Positions 1 through 12,600 of a stretch of 43,077 nucleotides of DNA are shown here, one piece after another. The notes under the pieces are model-generated. The model had not been told where the DNA came from. It saw nothing but the letters and a program-made list of their open reading frames with translations, and searched no databases. How positions within the stretch are numbered: position 1 is the first letter of the stretch; each line of letters opens with the position of its first letter. The position numbers were made by a program, and so were the translations under genes. Source of the DNA: Pseudomonadota bacterium (GTDB taxonomy: Bacteria; Pseudomonadota; Gammaproteobacteria; Berkiellales; Berkiellaceae); contig JAFECR010000017.1 of assembly GCA_018242045.1 (NCBI GenBank), positions 1 through 43,077 on the forward strand. The letters run 5' to 3'.

Positions 1-144
1 CTCAGGCTTTGTTTCAGGCTTTGTTTCAGCTTTAGGCTCAGGCTTTGTTTTAGGCTTTGTTTCAGCTTTAGGCTCAGGCTTTGTTTCAGGCTTTGTTTCA
101 GCTTTAGGCTCAGGCTTTGTTTCAGCTTTAGGTTTAGGCTTTGT
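1..144 (-). repeat. In-frame tandem repeats encoding KPEPKAETKPET units
   Basis: On the minus strand the sequence alternates units reading KPEPKAET and KPET/KPKT. At the DNA level this is a series of short imperfect repeats of the type ggctttgtttcagctttag. The units keep frame and encode the tail of the partial membrane protein. Repeat number is likely to vary between strains by slippage (inference). Confidence 0.85.
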
Positions 145-552
145 GCCAGCTTGAGAAACTTCAAGGATCAATTGATTTTTTTCTTGTTGTGCTGCCATTT
201 GGCCTGCGTAGTAATCCGTTAAGTTCAAAAGCACATTTGAGTTGAACCAACTCAATAACTGTGTCTTGGTGCTGTAAACGGATTGTACGCCAATTTTAAA
301 TACGTCTATTTGTGTTTTCGTTAATGATTGGAGCGTTGTTTCTTTATTTTTGGCATATCTATTAAATGCTTGTTTTTTTAAGTAATTTCTAGTGATTTGG
401 GATAAAGATACACCTATGAATGTTGCTCCAGAAGCAATAACTATTGATGCGGCCCCACCTAATATGTACCCACTTGCTCCAACAAAAGCCGTAGCAGCGG
501 CAGGGATCTTTATAGTATTAAATATACTTTTTAATTTTTCGATCATAGACAT
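1..552 (-). CDS. Partial membrane protein with KPEPKAET-type repeat tail (hypothetical)
   Basis: The reading frame is open on the minus strand from an ATG at 552 to the left edge (184 codons), so the C-terminus is missing. An AGAGG ribosome binding site lies 8 bases upstream (561-565), which fixes the start over the in-frame ATG at 546. The N-terminus is a short basic stretch followed by a long Ala/Gly/Ile-rich hydrophobic region (about residues 17-52) that could form one or two membrane helices. A mixed helical section follows to about residue 136, then a low-complexity Lys/Pro/Glu repeat runs to the edge. I do not recognise a family. Such charged Pro-rich tails are usually extended linkers or cell-surface spacers, but that is only analogy. 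It lies tail-away from the ankyrin protein downstream on the map and is separately transcribed or distal to it. Confidence 0.7.
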   Translation of the reverse strand, partial: MSMIEKLKSIFNTIKIPAAATAFVGASGYILGGAASIVIASGATFIGVSLSQITRNYLKKQAFNRYAKNKETTLQSLTKTQIDVFKIGVQSVYSTKTQLLSWFNSNVLLNLTDYYAGQMAAQQEKNQLILEVSQAGTKPKPKAETKPEPKAETKPETKPEPKAETKPKTKPEPKAETKPETKPE

Positions 553-653
553 GGGTAGTTCCTCTAAACAAAAGGAATAGATATTATCTTAAGATTCATC
601 TAAAGGCAAGTGGGTGGCTAACTTAAAATTAGTGTAATTACAGTTCACTGCGC

Positions 654-2039
654 TTAATTGCTTGGTGTGGAAGAGGCGCTTTTTCTTAAAGTTGCGTTTA
701 AGATGCTATTTGAAGCGCCTTCATTTGCTTGGATAATTACAGATTGGTTTTGTTCGGTTACTTTTAATGCCAATTGAGCATGATGAACTTTTTGAACCAG
801 GGTGAGTATTTCTTGCGGCAACATCACACTGCTTGCAATTTTTGCCAATTCAGTTTCACTGCGTGAAAATACTTGGGCTTGGGTTACTTCTCGTGAGTCA
901 CGAAATTGAATGCATTCCCTGTAGTAAGAAGTGGCCGTATACGCCTGCAAACTTTCATTGTCATACTCATTTAGGTAAGTCTTAAATTCTTCATTTTTAA
1001 TGGTTTCAAAGGGATTCATTTCATTTACTGCAGATTTGACATTAACGAGCATCAAATGGAAGTTATTTGCTAAAAATGTATGTTTAACAAGACCATAAAG
1101 GTGGTTGCCACCCACAATGCTAACGCTATTTTGAGCTGTCGATTGAATTTTAATTTCGCTAATGACCTGATTTCTGGCTCTCATGCCTTCTTCTAACATA
1201 TTCCATACAATAGAACCTTTCTGGGGGCTAAGCTTTTCGTAGTCATTGTAATTATTGCCAATTTTTTTTGCCTGATTTCTCGCTAAATCTACCGGAATAA
1301 TAACACCTTGCTTTTCTTGCATAATGCTAATATTAGTTTTTAAGCTTTGACGATGTTTAAAATTGCTCGGAATTTTATTATCTTCTATAAATAAGCAGCG
1401 AACGTTAAAATGATCAGTGGCTATGTATAATAAAATGTTTTCAATAATCTGTGCCTGTATTTGACAATGTTGATCGCCAATTAAAACTAACAAATTTTTT
1501 CCAATACGGTCAGCATGCTCTTTTTCGGCGATTAGTTTTTTCAATAAACTGGAATAAATGATATCTATCTTCGCTTCAATTTTTTGATAAAATGCAGGAT
1601 ATAGCAAGTTCATTTGTTCTGATAATAAGGTGTGCATTTGTGCAATAATATTATTTGGCATATCCTCATTTTTGGCTATTTCAGTTGCAAGCAGGTTTGC
1701 AGTAAGCTGAAGAGGCAGTTTCCCTAATAACGCAGTGTAAGGGTAATCATGAACTAAAGTTGAGAATGAAAAAACAGTATTCGAAGTAGGTTGTGCAAGA
1801 TCAACTTTAAAGTTAAGTAAAATTTTAAAAAGTGCAATGTTTTTTTGAGTAATTGAAAATGCTAAGAGTGATAAACCAGATTTTTGAAGATAAAAATTAG
1901 GATTAGCGCCAAGTGCTAATAATTTTTCTATTTCTTTTAATTCACTATGGTCAATAAAACCAGATGGCAACTCGTTAAATTTTGTTTGTAATGCCAAGCT
2001 TGCTTCTGTCGCAGATAGATCGCAAGATCCTCTTTTCAT
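654..2039 (-). CDS. Ankyrin-repeat protein with possible TraB/TIKI-like domain
   Basis: This 461-aa protein starts with an ankyrin-like region: LLALGANPNF at residues 40-49, then a second helix-turn-helix unit to about 85. The central and C-terminal part carries GDQH (188-191), an acidic ED pair (219-220), a helix with RARNQ (287-291) and VGGNHLYGL (309-317) followed by a hydrophobic strand. That order resembles the TraB/TIKI and EreA/ChaN-like superfamily, which has an early G-x-x-H, an Arg/Asn-bearing helix and a late GxxHxxG. This assignment rests on motif order only. No signal peptide or membrane segment is visible. The ribosome binding site is poor. Ankyrin domains in host-associated gammaproteobacteria often belong to secreted effectors, but no secretion signal can be shown here. 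It may be an uncharacterised effector or a cytosolic hydrolase. Confidence 0.6.
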   Translation of the reverse strand: MKRGSCDLSATEASLALQTKFNELPSGFIDHSELKEIEKLLALGANPNFYLQKSGLSLLAFSITQKNIALFKILLNFKVDLAQPTSNTVFSFSTLVHDYPYTALLGKLPLQLTANLLATEIAKNEDMPNNIIAQMHTLLSEQMNLLYPAFYQKIEAKIDIIYSSLLKKLIAEKEHADRIGKNLLVLIGDQHCQIQAQIIENILLYIATDHFNVRCLFIEDNKIPSNFKHRQSLKTNISIMQEKQGVIIPVDLARNQAKKIGNNYNDYEKLSPQKGSIVWNMLEEGMRARNQVISEIKIQSTAQNSVSIVGGNHLYGLVKHTFLANNFHLMLVNVKSAVNEMNPFETIKNEEFKTYLNEYDNESLQAYTATSYYRECIQFRDSREVTQAQVFSRSETELAKIASSVMLPQEILTLVQKVHHAQLALKVTEQNQSVIIQANEGASNSILNATLRKSASSTPSN

Positions 2040-2163
2040 AAAATATTCAACAATTCTGTAAATTTAGAAGATGTTAATCATATCAATGGCGAATATAAAT
2101 ACAAAATACTAATAGACGCTAAGTATTAAAGAGGAGATAAAAGGTTTGAAAAGACTAGCAAAT

Positions 2164-3363
2164 TTAGTTAATTTTTTTCACGATAGCAGAGAAATTTCCC
2201 TGTGCTAGGCGAATCTGGATTTCTTGTTGGGGTATTAAATCTTTGACATCATTTAGGACACTCCCTTCAAGCGTGGTTACGATGGCGTATCCACGGCTTA
2301 GTGTAGCTAAGGGGCTAATGGCTTGTAATCTGGCACTTAGTAAAGACAACCCACTTTGAGAACGTTCCAGATATTGATTAATTAACATCCAAAGCTGCTT
2401 ATGTTTGTGAGCACATAATTGATAGGCTTGCTGTAACATTTGTTTAGGGTGGATAAGCTGTTTTTCCAGCGCATCTAGTTTTTGGGCAGTCATATGCAGT
2501 TTGCGCAACATGGCCTGAATCAAGCGTTGTTTTTTTTGTTCAATTAAGCGCATAATTTCTTCGCTATCAGGGGTTATCATTTGCGCTGCGGCTGAAGGGG
2601 TTGGTGCGCGTAGATCAGCGACAAAATCGGCGATAGTGAAATCCACTTCATGGCCAATACCCGTAACAATGGGAATAAGGCTTGCAAAGATGGCTCGTGC
2701 AACAACTTCTTCATTAAAACACCAAAGATCCTCCATGCTGCCACCGCCTCGTGCCAAAATAAGCACGTCGGCTTTTTGGTGCTTATTGGCTAATTGTATC
2801 GCTTTAACAATATCGTTTGCAGCGGCTTTCCCTTGTACTTGAGTATGATAAATGGTGATGGGGCTAATGGCGAAACGTCGTTTTAAGACACTTAAAATAT
2901 CCTGAATTGCAGCACCTGTGTGTGAGGTAATGACGCCAATATGTTTTGGGTAAATTGGGAATGGCTTTTTATGGATTTGCTCAAATAATTGTTCTTTTTG
3001 TAATTTTGTTTTGAGAGCTTCAAACGCTTGCTGCAAGATACCTTGTCCATCTGCTTGCATGTACGTCACAATTAATTGGTAATCACCACGCTCTTCATAG
3101 ATGCTTACTGCAGCACGAACTAAAACGGCCATTCCGTCACTGGGGGTAAAGTTTAAATGTCGATTCGATCCTTTAAACATGGCACATCGAACTTGCGCAT
3201 GCCTATCTTTCAGTGTGAAATAGACATGCCCAGAACGAGGTAGAGCAACATTAGAAAGCTCGCCTTTTACCCAGACTAGCTGAAAGCTCTCCTCAAGTTT
3301 AGAGCGAGTAGCTTGGTTAAGCTGCTGAACTGTATAAATTGTTTTATCGTCGATAAAATCCAT
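2164..3363 (-). CDS. xseA: Exodeoxyribonuclease VII large subunit
   Basis: The large subunit of exonuclease VII degrades single-stranded DNA together with XseB and acts in repair. The 399-aa product has the N-terminal OB-fold that binds ssDNA (about 8-105, including the stretch WVKGELSNV at 31-39), then the catalytic domain with GVITSHTGAAIQDIL (143-157), ARGGGSMEDLWCFNEE (204-219) and GHEVDFTIADFVADLRAPTP (237-256). A helical region and a conserved LSRGYAIV end follow. It is somewhat shorter than the E. coli protein (456 aa), mostly in the coiled-coil stalk. The ATG at 3363 has a weak TAGG upstream. xseB is not in the window. The gene is divergent from guaB, but the spacer between them has been enlarged by a duplication and two extra ORFs. 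Confidence 0.96.
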   Translation of the reverse strand: MDFIDDKTIYTVQQLNQATRSKLEESFQLVWVKGELSNVALPRSGHVYFTLKDRHAQVRCAMFKGSNRHLNFTPSDGMAVLVRAAVSIYEERGDYQLIVTYMQADGQGILQQAFEALKTKLQKEQLFEQIHKKPFPIYPKHIGVITSHTGAAIQDILSVLKRRFAISPITIYHTQVQGKAAANDIVKAIQLANKHQKADVLILARGGGSMEDLWCFNEEVVARAIFASLIPIVTGIGHEVDFTIADFVADLRAPTPSAAAQMITPDSEEIMRLIEQKKQRLIQAMLRKLHMTAQKLDALEKQLIHPKQMLQQAYQLCAHKHKQLWMLINQYLERSQSGLSLLSARLQAISPLATLSRGYAIVTTLEGSVLNDVKDLIPQQEIQIRLAQGNFSAIVKKIN

Positions 3364-3373
3364 GATGATGAAC

Positions 3374-3436
3374 CTACATAGGCCTTTTCTTTATGCCAAA
3401 AGCAGTTAAAATAACCGATTATTTTAAGTCGGGAAA
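3374..3436. repeat. Copy 1 of duplicated xseA/guaB spacer segment
   Basis: This segment (ctacataggccttttcttta ... ttttaagtcggg) recurs nearly unchanged at 4241-4303, differing by a few substitutions and small indels. Copy 1 abuts xseA and copy 2 abuts guaB. The most likely reading is that an ancestral single spacer was duplicated when the roughly 0.8 kb between the copies arrived. Confidence 0.85.
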
Positions 3437-3455
3437 GCCCCTCATGGGCTTTTTT
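3434..3455 (+). terminator. Rho-independent terminator hairpin
   Basis: The plus strand reads AAAGCCC, a 5-base loop CTCAT, GGGCTTT, then more T residues. That is a 7-bp stem with a T tail. It lies directly after copy 1 of the duplicated guaB leader-like segment, so it would stop any plus-strand transcript begun in that copy. On the minus strand the hairpin lacks a good T tail. Confidence 0.6.
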
Positions 3456-3511
3456 GAGCAAGACAGTTAAAAATTAATATATTCGCCGACGTTTGGCGGA
3501 TGGATCAGATT

Positions 3512-3844
3512 CTAATTCGTTGTCTTCTGTAGGCATTGCTTTTTGAGATGCTCATTGTCGTTTAAAACACTAGCAGGAAATCGGGTTAAGTAGCATTCAC
3601 TACAATTCAACTCATTTTCCTCGTTATTTCGAGCATCCGTTATTTTATTTCTAAAAATGATTTCATTGATGATATTTAAGGGCGCTTCTTTGGCATGGTA
3701 GGCTACCATGCTTTTGTTTTTTTCGAGATTGGTTATTTGATTAAAAGCCTTTATGAGATCCGGGCTTTGATTATTCTCTTCAAGAATATCTTCCATATTT
3801 TCAGTTAAATAATCTATTTCTTCTTGTGAAAGATTAACTCCCAT
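3512..3844 (-). CDS. Hypothetical protein, 110 aa
   Basis: Small acidic helical protein of 110 aa with an LSQEEIDYLTENMEDILEEN opening and a C-terminal part holding CSEC (a possible metal-binding pair). I recognise no family. Its ATG at 3844 overlaps the 3' end of the upstream 96-aa ORF by 31 bases and has no ribosome binding site of its own, so if it is translated it is probably by coupling. It sits inside the segment bracketed by the duplicated xseA/guaB spacer, which suggests acquisition as a unit with the neighbouring ORF. It could also be a decayed remnant of a larger gene. Confidence 0.45.
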   Translation of the reverse strand: MGVNLSQEEIDYLTENMEDILEENNQSPDLIKAFNQITNLEKNKSMVAYHAKEAPLNIINEIIFRNKITDARNNEENELNCSECYLTRFPASVLNDNEHLKKQCLQKTTN

Positions 3845-4104
3845 GAGAGGAGGTTAAAAAAAACATGATGGTTCATAGAATCAAAAAGTGTTTGGTCTGT
3901 AATTGTCGTTAAGGGATGATTTGTTTGGTTTACGATATCAGGAGACGGTTGATTTACAACCATTGCTGATGAAGCTGGAATTTGGTCAACAATAGGCGTT
4001 GGTGCTGATGTAATGGTATTCCCATTGGAATTTAACAAATCAACAACATGGTCAATTGCATTGGAAATGATTGTTGCAAGAGTGCTGCTATGGGGACGTT
4101 TCAT
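3814..4104 (-). CDS. Hypothetical protein, 96 aa
   Basis: I place the start at the ATG at 4104 because AGGAGA lies about 8 bases upstream; a TTG at 4122 is also in frame but overlaps that site. The protein opens MKRPHSSTLATIISNAIDHV, a short amphipathic helix, and continues as a Ser/Thr/Pro/Asn-rich low-complexity chain. No domain is recognised. It is the first gene of a two-ORF unit with the 110-aa ORF. A run of eight T residues near its end looks like a frameshift site, but both shifted frames meet a stop at once. Function unknown. Confidence 0.5.
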   Translation of the reverse strand: MKRPHSSTLATIISNAIDHVVDLLNSNGNTITSAPTPIVDQIPASSAMVVNQPSPDIVNQTNHPLTTITDQTLFDSMNHHVFFNLLSWELIFHKKK

Positions 4105-4240
4105 CGTAAATCTCCTAACCAAAGTTATTGGCTAGAATGCAAACTAACTCATTTGACAGCGTTGCTCAATTAGAAATGTCTGAACAGCTAAATATAGGTG
4201 ATAAAAAGGTGTGCGTAGCAGCTTCAGGAGCATGGCGAAT

Positions 4241-4303
4241 CTACACAGGCCTTTTCTTTATATGTCAAAATAAGCTAAAATAACCGATTATTTTAAGTCG
4301 GGG
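4241..4303. repeat. Copy 2 of duplicated xseA/guaB spacer segment (guaB leader)
   Basis: Near-identical to 3374-3436. It ends just before the guaB ribosome binding site and contains a TAAAAT (4276-4281) that could serve as a -10 box, with only a weak -35 match. It is therefore probably part of the guaB promoter and leader. Confidence 0.8.
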
Positions 4304-4306
4304 TAA

Positions 4307-5782
<1,476 letters not shown>

Positions 5783-5798
5783 GAGTAAGAATAAAAAT

Positions 5799-7836
<2,038 letters not shown>

Positions 7837-7889
7837 TTTTTTTTGCCTGAAAGATACAATTCAAAAAAATTTAACGAATAAGTCAGAAT

Positions 7890-9581
7890 ATGTTGGATGC
7901 AAAGGTAAAAGCAAATTTAGAAATCACAATGCTAAGCGACTATCGTGAAAGGGCCTTTAAACGAATTTCAGAATTAAACTTACAACCTCTTTATAATCGT
8001 GGAACGCGCAAGCAATTATTAAACGCAATGTTCGATTCCTTTGTAAATTTGTATAATTTTAATGCCGAATCATTGGAAACCTTCGCACAACGTGAGGTTA
8101 ATGATCCTTATTTTCATGAGTATTTTAAACATTTTATAAAAGTCCCTTTTAACGGACATTTTGAGCAATTAAACGCAATGTTGAGGATCTTAATATTTAA
8201 GACTGATAATTATAAACAATGCATGCTTCAGATTAATCGGTTAAAGAAGGATTTTGACAATCAGGAAAATTGGGATAGTTTTTATTTTAGTCTTTTAGAC
8301 ATATTCATGGGGTTGACAACCGAATCTGGCATTAGAATAAAATCAAATGATTCAATATCAGATAATTTAGAAGTGATTGATGAAGAAAGAATTTATTTTG
8401 AAAAAATTCTTTCTTACTATAAACCTTGTTTGTCAAAGGAATTATTGATAATAGCAAATTGTCTACATGACAACAAAAAGGGCAGCATTGTTTTGAGAAT
8501 GAGCGAATTATCAGATATTATTGAAGATAAAATACTTGGATTTTCAAAAGCTATTCGCCATCTTGATGCTGTGATGCTTTATTTTGATGAAAAGGATGTA
8601 AGCAATTACGAGGAAGAGGAACTTGATTTGTTGCAGCAAGCGCAAGATATTTTTGAGCTTGAATCATTAATATGTTTTGTGGCAGATCAATTATATGAAA
8701 TAGCTCAAAATGAAACTCAAGAAGACAAAAAAAACGCGCAGGTACTTAAGCAGTTAGTTTCACTGGTAGAGATTGCTTCAAATCATGAAGATCAAGTTAG
8801 TAATCTTAGGGTAGCACTTAGAAATTTAATGCTTGAAAAAATGAAATGCGAATACAAGTTAAAATTAAAGGCTGATAATAAACAAGGTCAAATTGCTAAA
8901 AAAATAGTATCAAATGACGAATCCGCATCAGATAACGAACCAGCATCAAATAACGAACCAAAAGACAACTCAAGTGAAACCCTTAACCACCCAGTAAGCA
9001 ATACGAAAATTGCAGCTCTTGCATCTCAAGATGTGAATGATCTTGCAACTACTTTTCAAAAAAAATGTACCATAAATTCTTCACCGATTACTCCAGTTTA
9101 TGCGCCAAACTATCATAAACATAAAAATAATAATAAAAATAGTCATAAAGATATAAAAAAAGAGAAAGAAGCGGATTTGCAGGTAGGCTGGAATGTAAAA
9201 CTACTTGATAATAAAAATACAATTGAAGAAATATTTGGTGCAGGTAATATATCTGTGCGTGAATTATTTCAATTAACCGAGAATCTAAAAGGAGATGTGA
9301 CGAAATGGAAAAGTGTTAAACAAAAAATCCATATTCCTGATGAAGACATAAGCAATACAAATTCAAGTTCCAATTCATCTAATAATTCCAGAAACAATTT
9401 CAGTAATTCTATACATCTTTATCATCCCAGAAATAGGAAAGCCGCTAAAAATTCAGCAGGCGTTCCCAAGCGCCTTATTACGACTTATAAGGCATTACTT
9501 GAAGCAAAAGGATTAACTCCAGAAAAGCTGTGGCCCTCTCAGAATGCAAAAAAAATGAGAAATGGCACAAGGCGTAACTAG
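7890..9581 (+). CDS. Hypothetical 563-aa helical protein, possible effector
   Basis: I recognise no family. The first ~330 residues are predicted helical with many charged residues. A low-complexity linker follows (about 340-430) with repeated Ser-Asp-Asn-Glu-Pro units and an Asn/His/Lys-rich patch. The C-terminal ~130 residues contain an Asn/Ser run and end in a strongly basic tail (KKMRNGTRRN). No membrane segment or signal peptide is seen. It interrupts the otherwise metabolic run between tadA and purL, which suggests an accessory insertion. Long helical proteins with polar linkers and basic ends are common among type IV effectors of Legionellales, but nothing here proves secretion. Confidence 0.75.
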   Translation: MLDAKVKANLEITMLSDYRERAFKRISELNLQPLYNRGTRKQLLNAMFDSFVNLYNFNAESLETFAQREVNDPYFHEYFKHFIKVPFNGHFEQLNAMLRILIFKTDNYKQCMLQINRLKKDFDNQENWDSFYFSLLDIFMGLTTESGIRIKSNDSISDNLEVIDEERIYFEKILSYYKPCLSKELLIIANCLHDNKKGSIVLRMSELSDIIEDKILGFSKAIRHLDAVMLYFDEKDVSNYEEEELDLLQQAQDIFELESLICFVADQLYEIAQNETQEDKKNAQVLKQLVSLVEIASNHEDQVSNLRVALRNLMLEKMKCEYKLKLKADNKQGQIAKKIVSNDESASDNEPASNNEPKDNSSETLNHPVSNTKIAALASQDVNDLATTFQKKCTINSSPITPVYAPNYHKHKNNNKNSHKDIKKEKEADLQVGWNVKLLDNKNTIEEIFGAGNISVRELFQLTENLKGDVTKWKSVKQKIHIPDEDISNTNSSSNSSNNSRNNFSNSIHLYHPRNRKAAKNSAGVPKRLITTYKALLEAKGLTPEKLWPSQNAKKMRNGTRRN

Positions 9582-9639
9582 CCCTTGGTTTTAAAATCCA
9601 GTAGGATCTTTGTTCCTGAACTTTGATCGTGTGGGCAAG

Positions 9640-12600
9640 ATGTTAAGACTAATTGGTGAGAAAGCTTACTCTGAATTTAGGTTATCCCAGCACCTTTTAA
9701 AATTACAGAAATGGTTGCCTTCCTTAACTTATTTGGAGGCACATTATGAATATTTTATCGACGCCTCTCTTACACAAAGCGAAGTGTTGCAACTGCAAGA
9801 AATTTTAACGGCAACATCACAAGCAATAACAAAAGAAGGTTTATGGGTGTTGCCTCGTTTTGGCACGCAATCTGCCTGGGGCTCAAAAGCTGCAGATATT
9901 TTACACAATGTCGGGTTGACCAACCTAAAACGTATCGAACGTGCTATTTGTTTTCAATTCAATGTGCCGCTAGCGAGTATTGCACCAGAAATAATGACCA
10001 AAATTGCCTCATACTTGCACGATCGCATGACGGAAACTTGGACAACAACTTGGCAAGAAGCAGATTTGTTATTCCAATCACAATCACCTAGCGAGTTACA
10101 ACATATCAATATTTTAGTCGAGGGAGCAAAAGCCCTTAATAATGCTAATCTGGAACTTGGTTTAGCATTAAGTACTCAAGAAATGGATTACTTATATGAG
10201 GCTTATCTCAAACTTGAGCGAAACCCTACCGATGCAGAATTAATGATGTTTGCACAGGCTAACTCCGAGCATTGCCGCCATAAAATTTTTAAAGCCTCCT
10301 GGGAATTAGATGGCATTATGCAGCCTGATTCTTTGTTTGAGATGATTAAAAATACTTACCAGCACAATGCAGAAGGGATCTTATCTGCTTATCATGATAA
10401 TGCTGCTGTTGTTGCAGGGTATGGGCGCGAGCGATTTTACTGCCAAGAGAATGGCAGTTATGAGCTTGTTGAAGAACCCACTCATTTGCTGATGAAGGTG
10501 GAAACCCATAATCATCCGACAGCAATAGAACCTTTTGCTGGCGCAGGGACTGGGCAAGGCGGCGAGATTAGAGATGAAGGCGCCACAGGACGTGGTGCGA
10601 AGCCAAAAGCAGGCTTAACCGGGTTTAGCGTTTCTAATCTCCACATTCCTGATTTTGCTCAACCATGGGAAAATCAAGCTCATTATCCAAGCAGAATTTC
10701 TTCAGCATTAGATATTATGCTTAAAGGGCCAATTGGTGGGGCAGCATTTAACAATGAGTTTGGCAGACCAAATATTTGTGGCTATTTCCGCAGTTTTGAA
10801 CATGCTATCGCAATCGCAGATAAAGGTTATGCTGCCTATGGTTATCACAAGCCAATTATGTTGGCAGGGGGTATGGGCAATATTTCGCAAGATAATGTTA
10901 AAAAACTACCCTTTAAAGCAGGTACCCTATTGATTGTCTTAGGCGGGCCTGCGATGAAAATAGGCCTTGGTGGTGGCGCGGCCTCTTCTTTAGCTGCCGG
11001 TAGCAGCAAGGAAGCATTAGACTATGCTTCGGTTCAACGTCAAAATCCCGAGATGCAACGTCGCTGCCAAGAAGTGATAAACAGTTGTATCGCGCTTAAA
11101 CAAAATCCCATACTTTCTATCCATGATGTTGGTGCAGGTGGGCTTGCCAATGCCTTGCCTGAAATTGTGCATGACTGTGAAAAGGGTGCCCGAATAGAAT
11201 TAAGAAATATTCCCAATGCTGAGCCTGGCATGTCTCCTTTAGAGATTTGGTGCAATGAATCACAAGAGCGTTATATGCTTGCGATCGATCCCAATTTATT
11301 ATCTAAATTTGAAAGCATCGCCAAACGTGAACGTTGTCCTTATGCTATTCTTGGCGCAGCAACAGATGAACAGCAGCTTGAAGTTTTAGATAAACACTTT
11401 GCCAATAAACCAATTGATTTGCCACAATCCGTGTTATTTGGTAACCCCCCAAAAACATTTAAAAAAGTAAAAACACCAACGCCAGAATATTGGGCAGTGC
11501 ATACTAATTTGCTTTCTCTGGAACAAGCAATAGAACGAATTTTACAATGTCCCACTGTAGCAGATAAAAGTTTTCTAATTACCATTGGTGATAGAACGGT
11601 AGGCGGTTTAACAGCGCGCGATCAAATGGTAGGGCCATGGCAGATCCCAGTTGCAGATTGTGCTGTCACGGCAACTCATTTTTCCTCCCTTACCGGTGAG
11701 GCGATGAGTATGGGAGAACGCGCTCCCATTGCGATAACCAACGCAGCAGCATCCGCAAGAATGGCGGTGGCTGAAGCCGTTTTAAATATACTTGCAGCCG
11801 ATATTCCTTCTTTAGCGGATATTAGATTATCTTGTAATTGGATGGCTGCGGCTAACACTGAATTTGAAGCAGATTTATTTTACGCAGTTAAAGCGATTGG
11901 CAAAGAACTTTGCCCTGCATGGGATATGACTATCCCTGTTGGTAAAGATTCGCTTTCTATGCGTACAGCGTGGCAACAAAATGGTAGTTCTTGTGAAGTT
12001 GTATCTCCGGTGAGTTTAGTGGTGAGTGCTTTTGCGCCAGTGAAAAATATTCGCAGCCTCTCACCCTGGATGGCGCAAAAAGAGAATACACTTTTGTTAT
12101 TGGTTGATCTTGCGCAAAATCAAAAGCGCTTGGGAGGCAGTGTTTTTGCACAAGTGAGCAATCAGATTGGTAGCCAAACTCCCGATGTCGATAATCCCGA
12201 AATAATGAAACAATTTTTAATCGCACTGAATCAATTAAAGCAACATAACTTTATTTTGGCGTACCATGATAGAAGTGACGGTGGTTTATTTGTTAGTTTA
12301 TGCGAAATGGCTTTTGCGAGTAGATGTGGTATCACCATTGCGTTAGATCATTATATTTCAGATTGGCATGAAGCAATGGCCGCTTTATTTAATGAAGAAT
12401 GTGGCGTTATTATTCAAGTGAAAAAAGAAAATCTTGCCACGATAAAAGCTATTTTTGCAGACGTAGGGCTGGCGTCAGCTTTGCATGAAATAGCCGAAAT
12501 TGCTTCAAATCAAGCAATAACCATCACATATCAAGGCCAAACATATTATAAAAATGAGCGATCAACTTTACAAAGCTTATGGTCAAAAACAAGTTACTTG

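Noticed and set aside
1..144. Regular short repeats that could suggest a CRISPR array
   Set aside because: The repeats have no unique spacers and read in frame as a Lys/Pro/Glu repeat, so they are coding.
3814..3870. Programmed or mutational frameshift at a run of eight T residues joining the 96-aa and 110-aa ORFs
   Set aside because: Losing one T leads to a TAA a few codons later, and gaining one gives TAA at once, so neither joins the two ORFs.
10708..12226. Minus-strand open frames inside purL
   Set aside because: They are antisense to a strongly conserved gene, have no ribosome binding sites and encode no recognisable protein.
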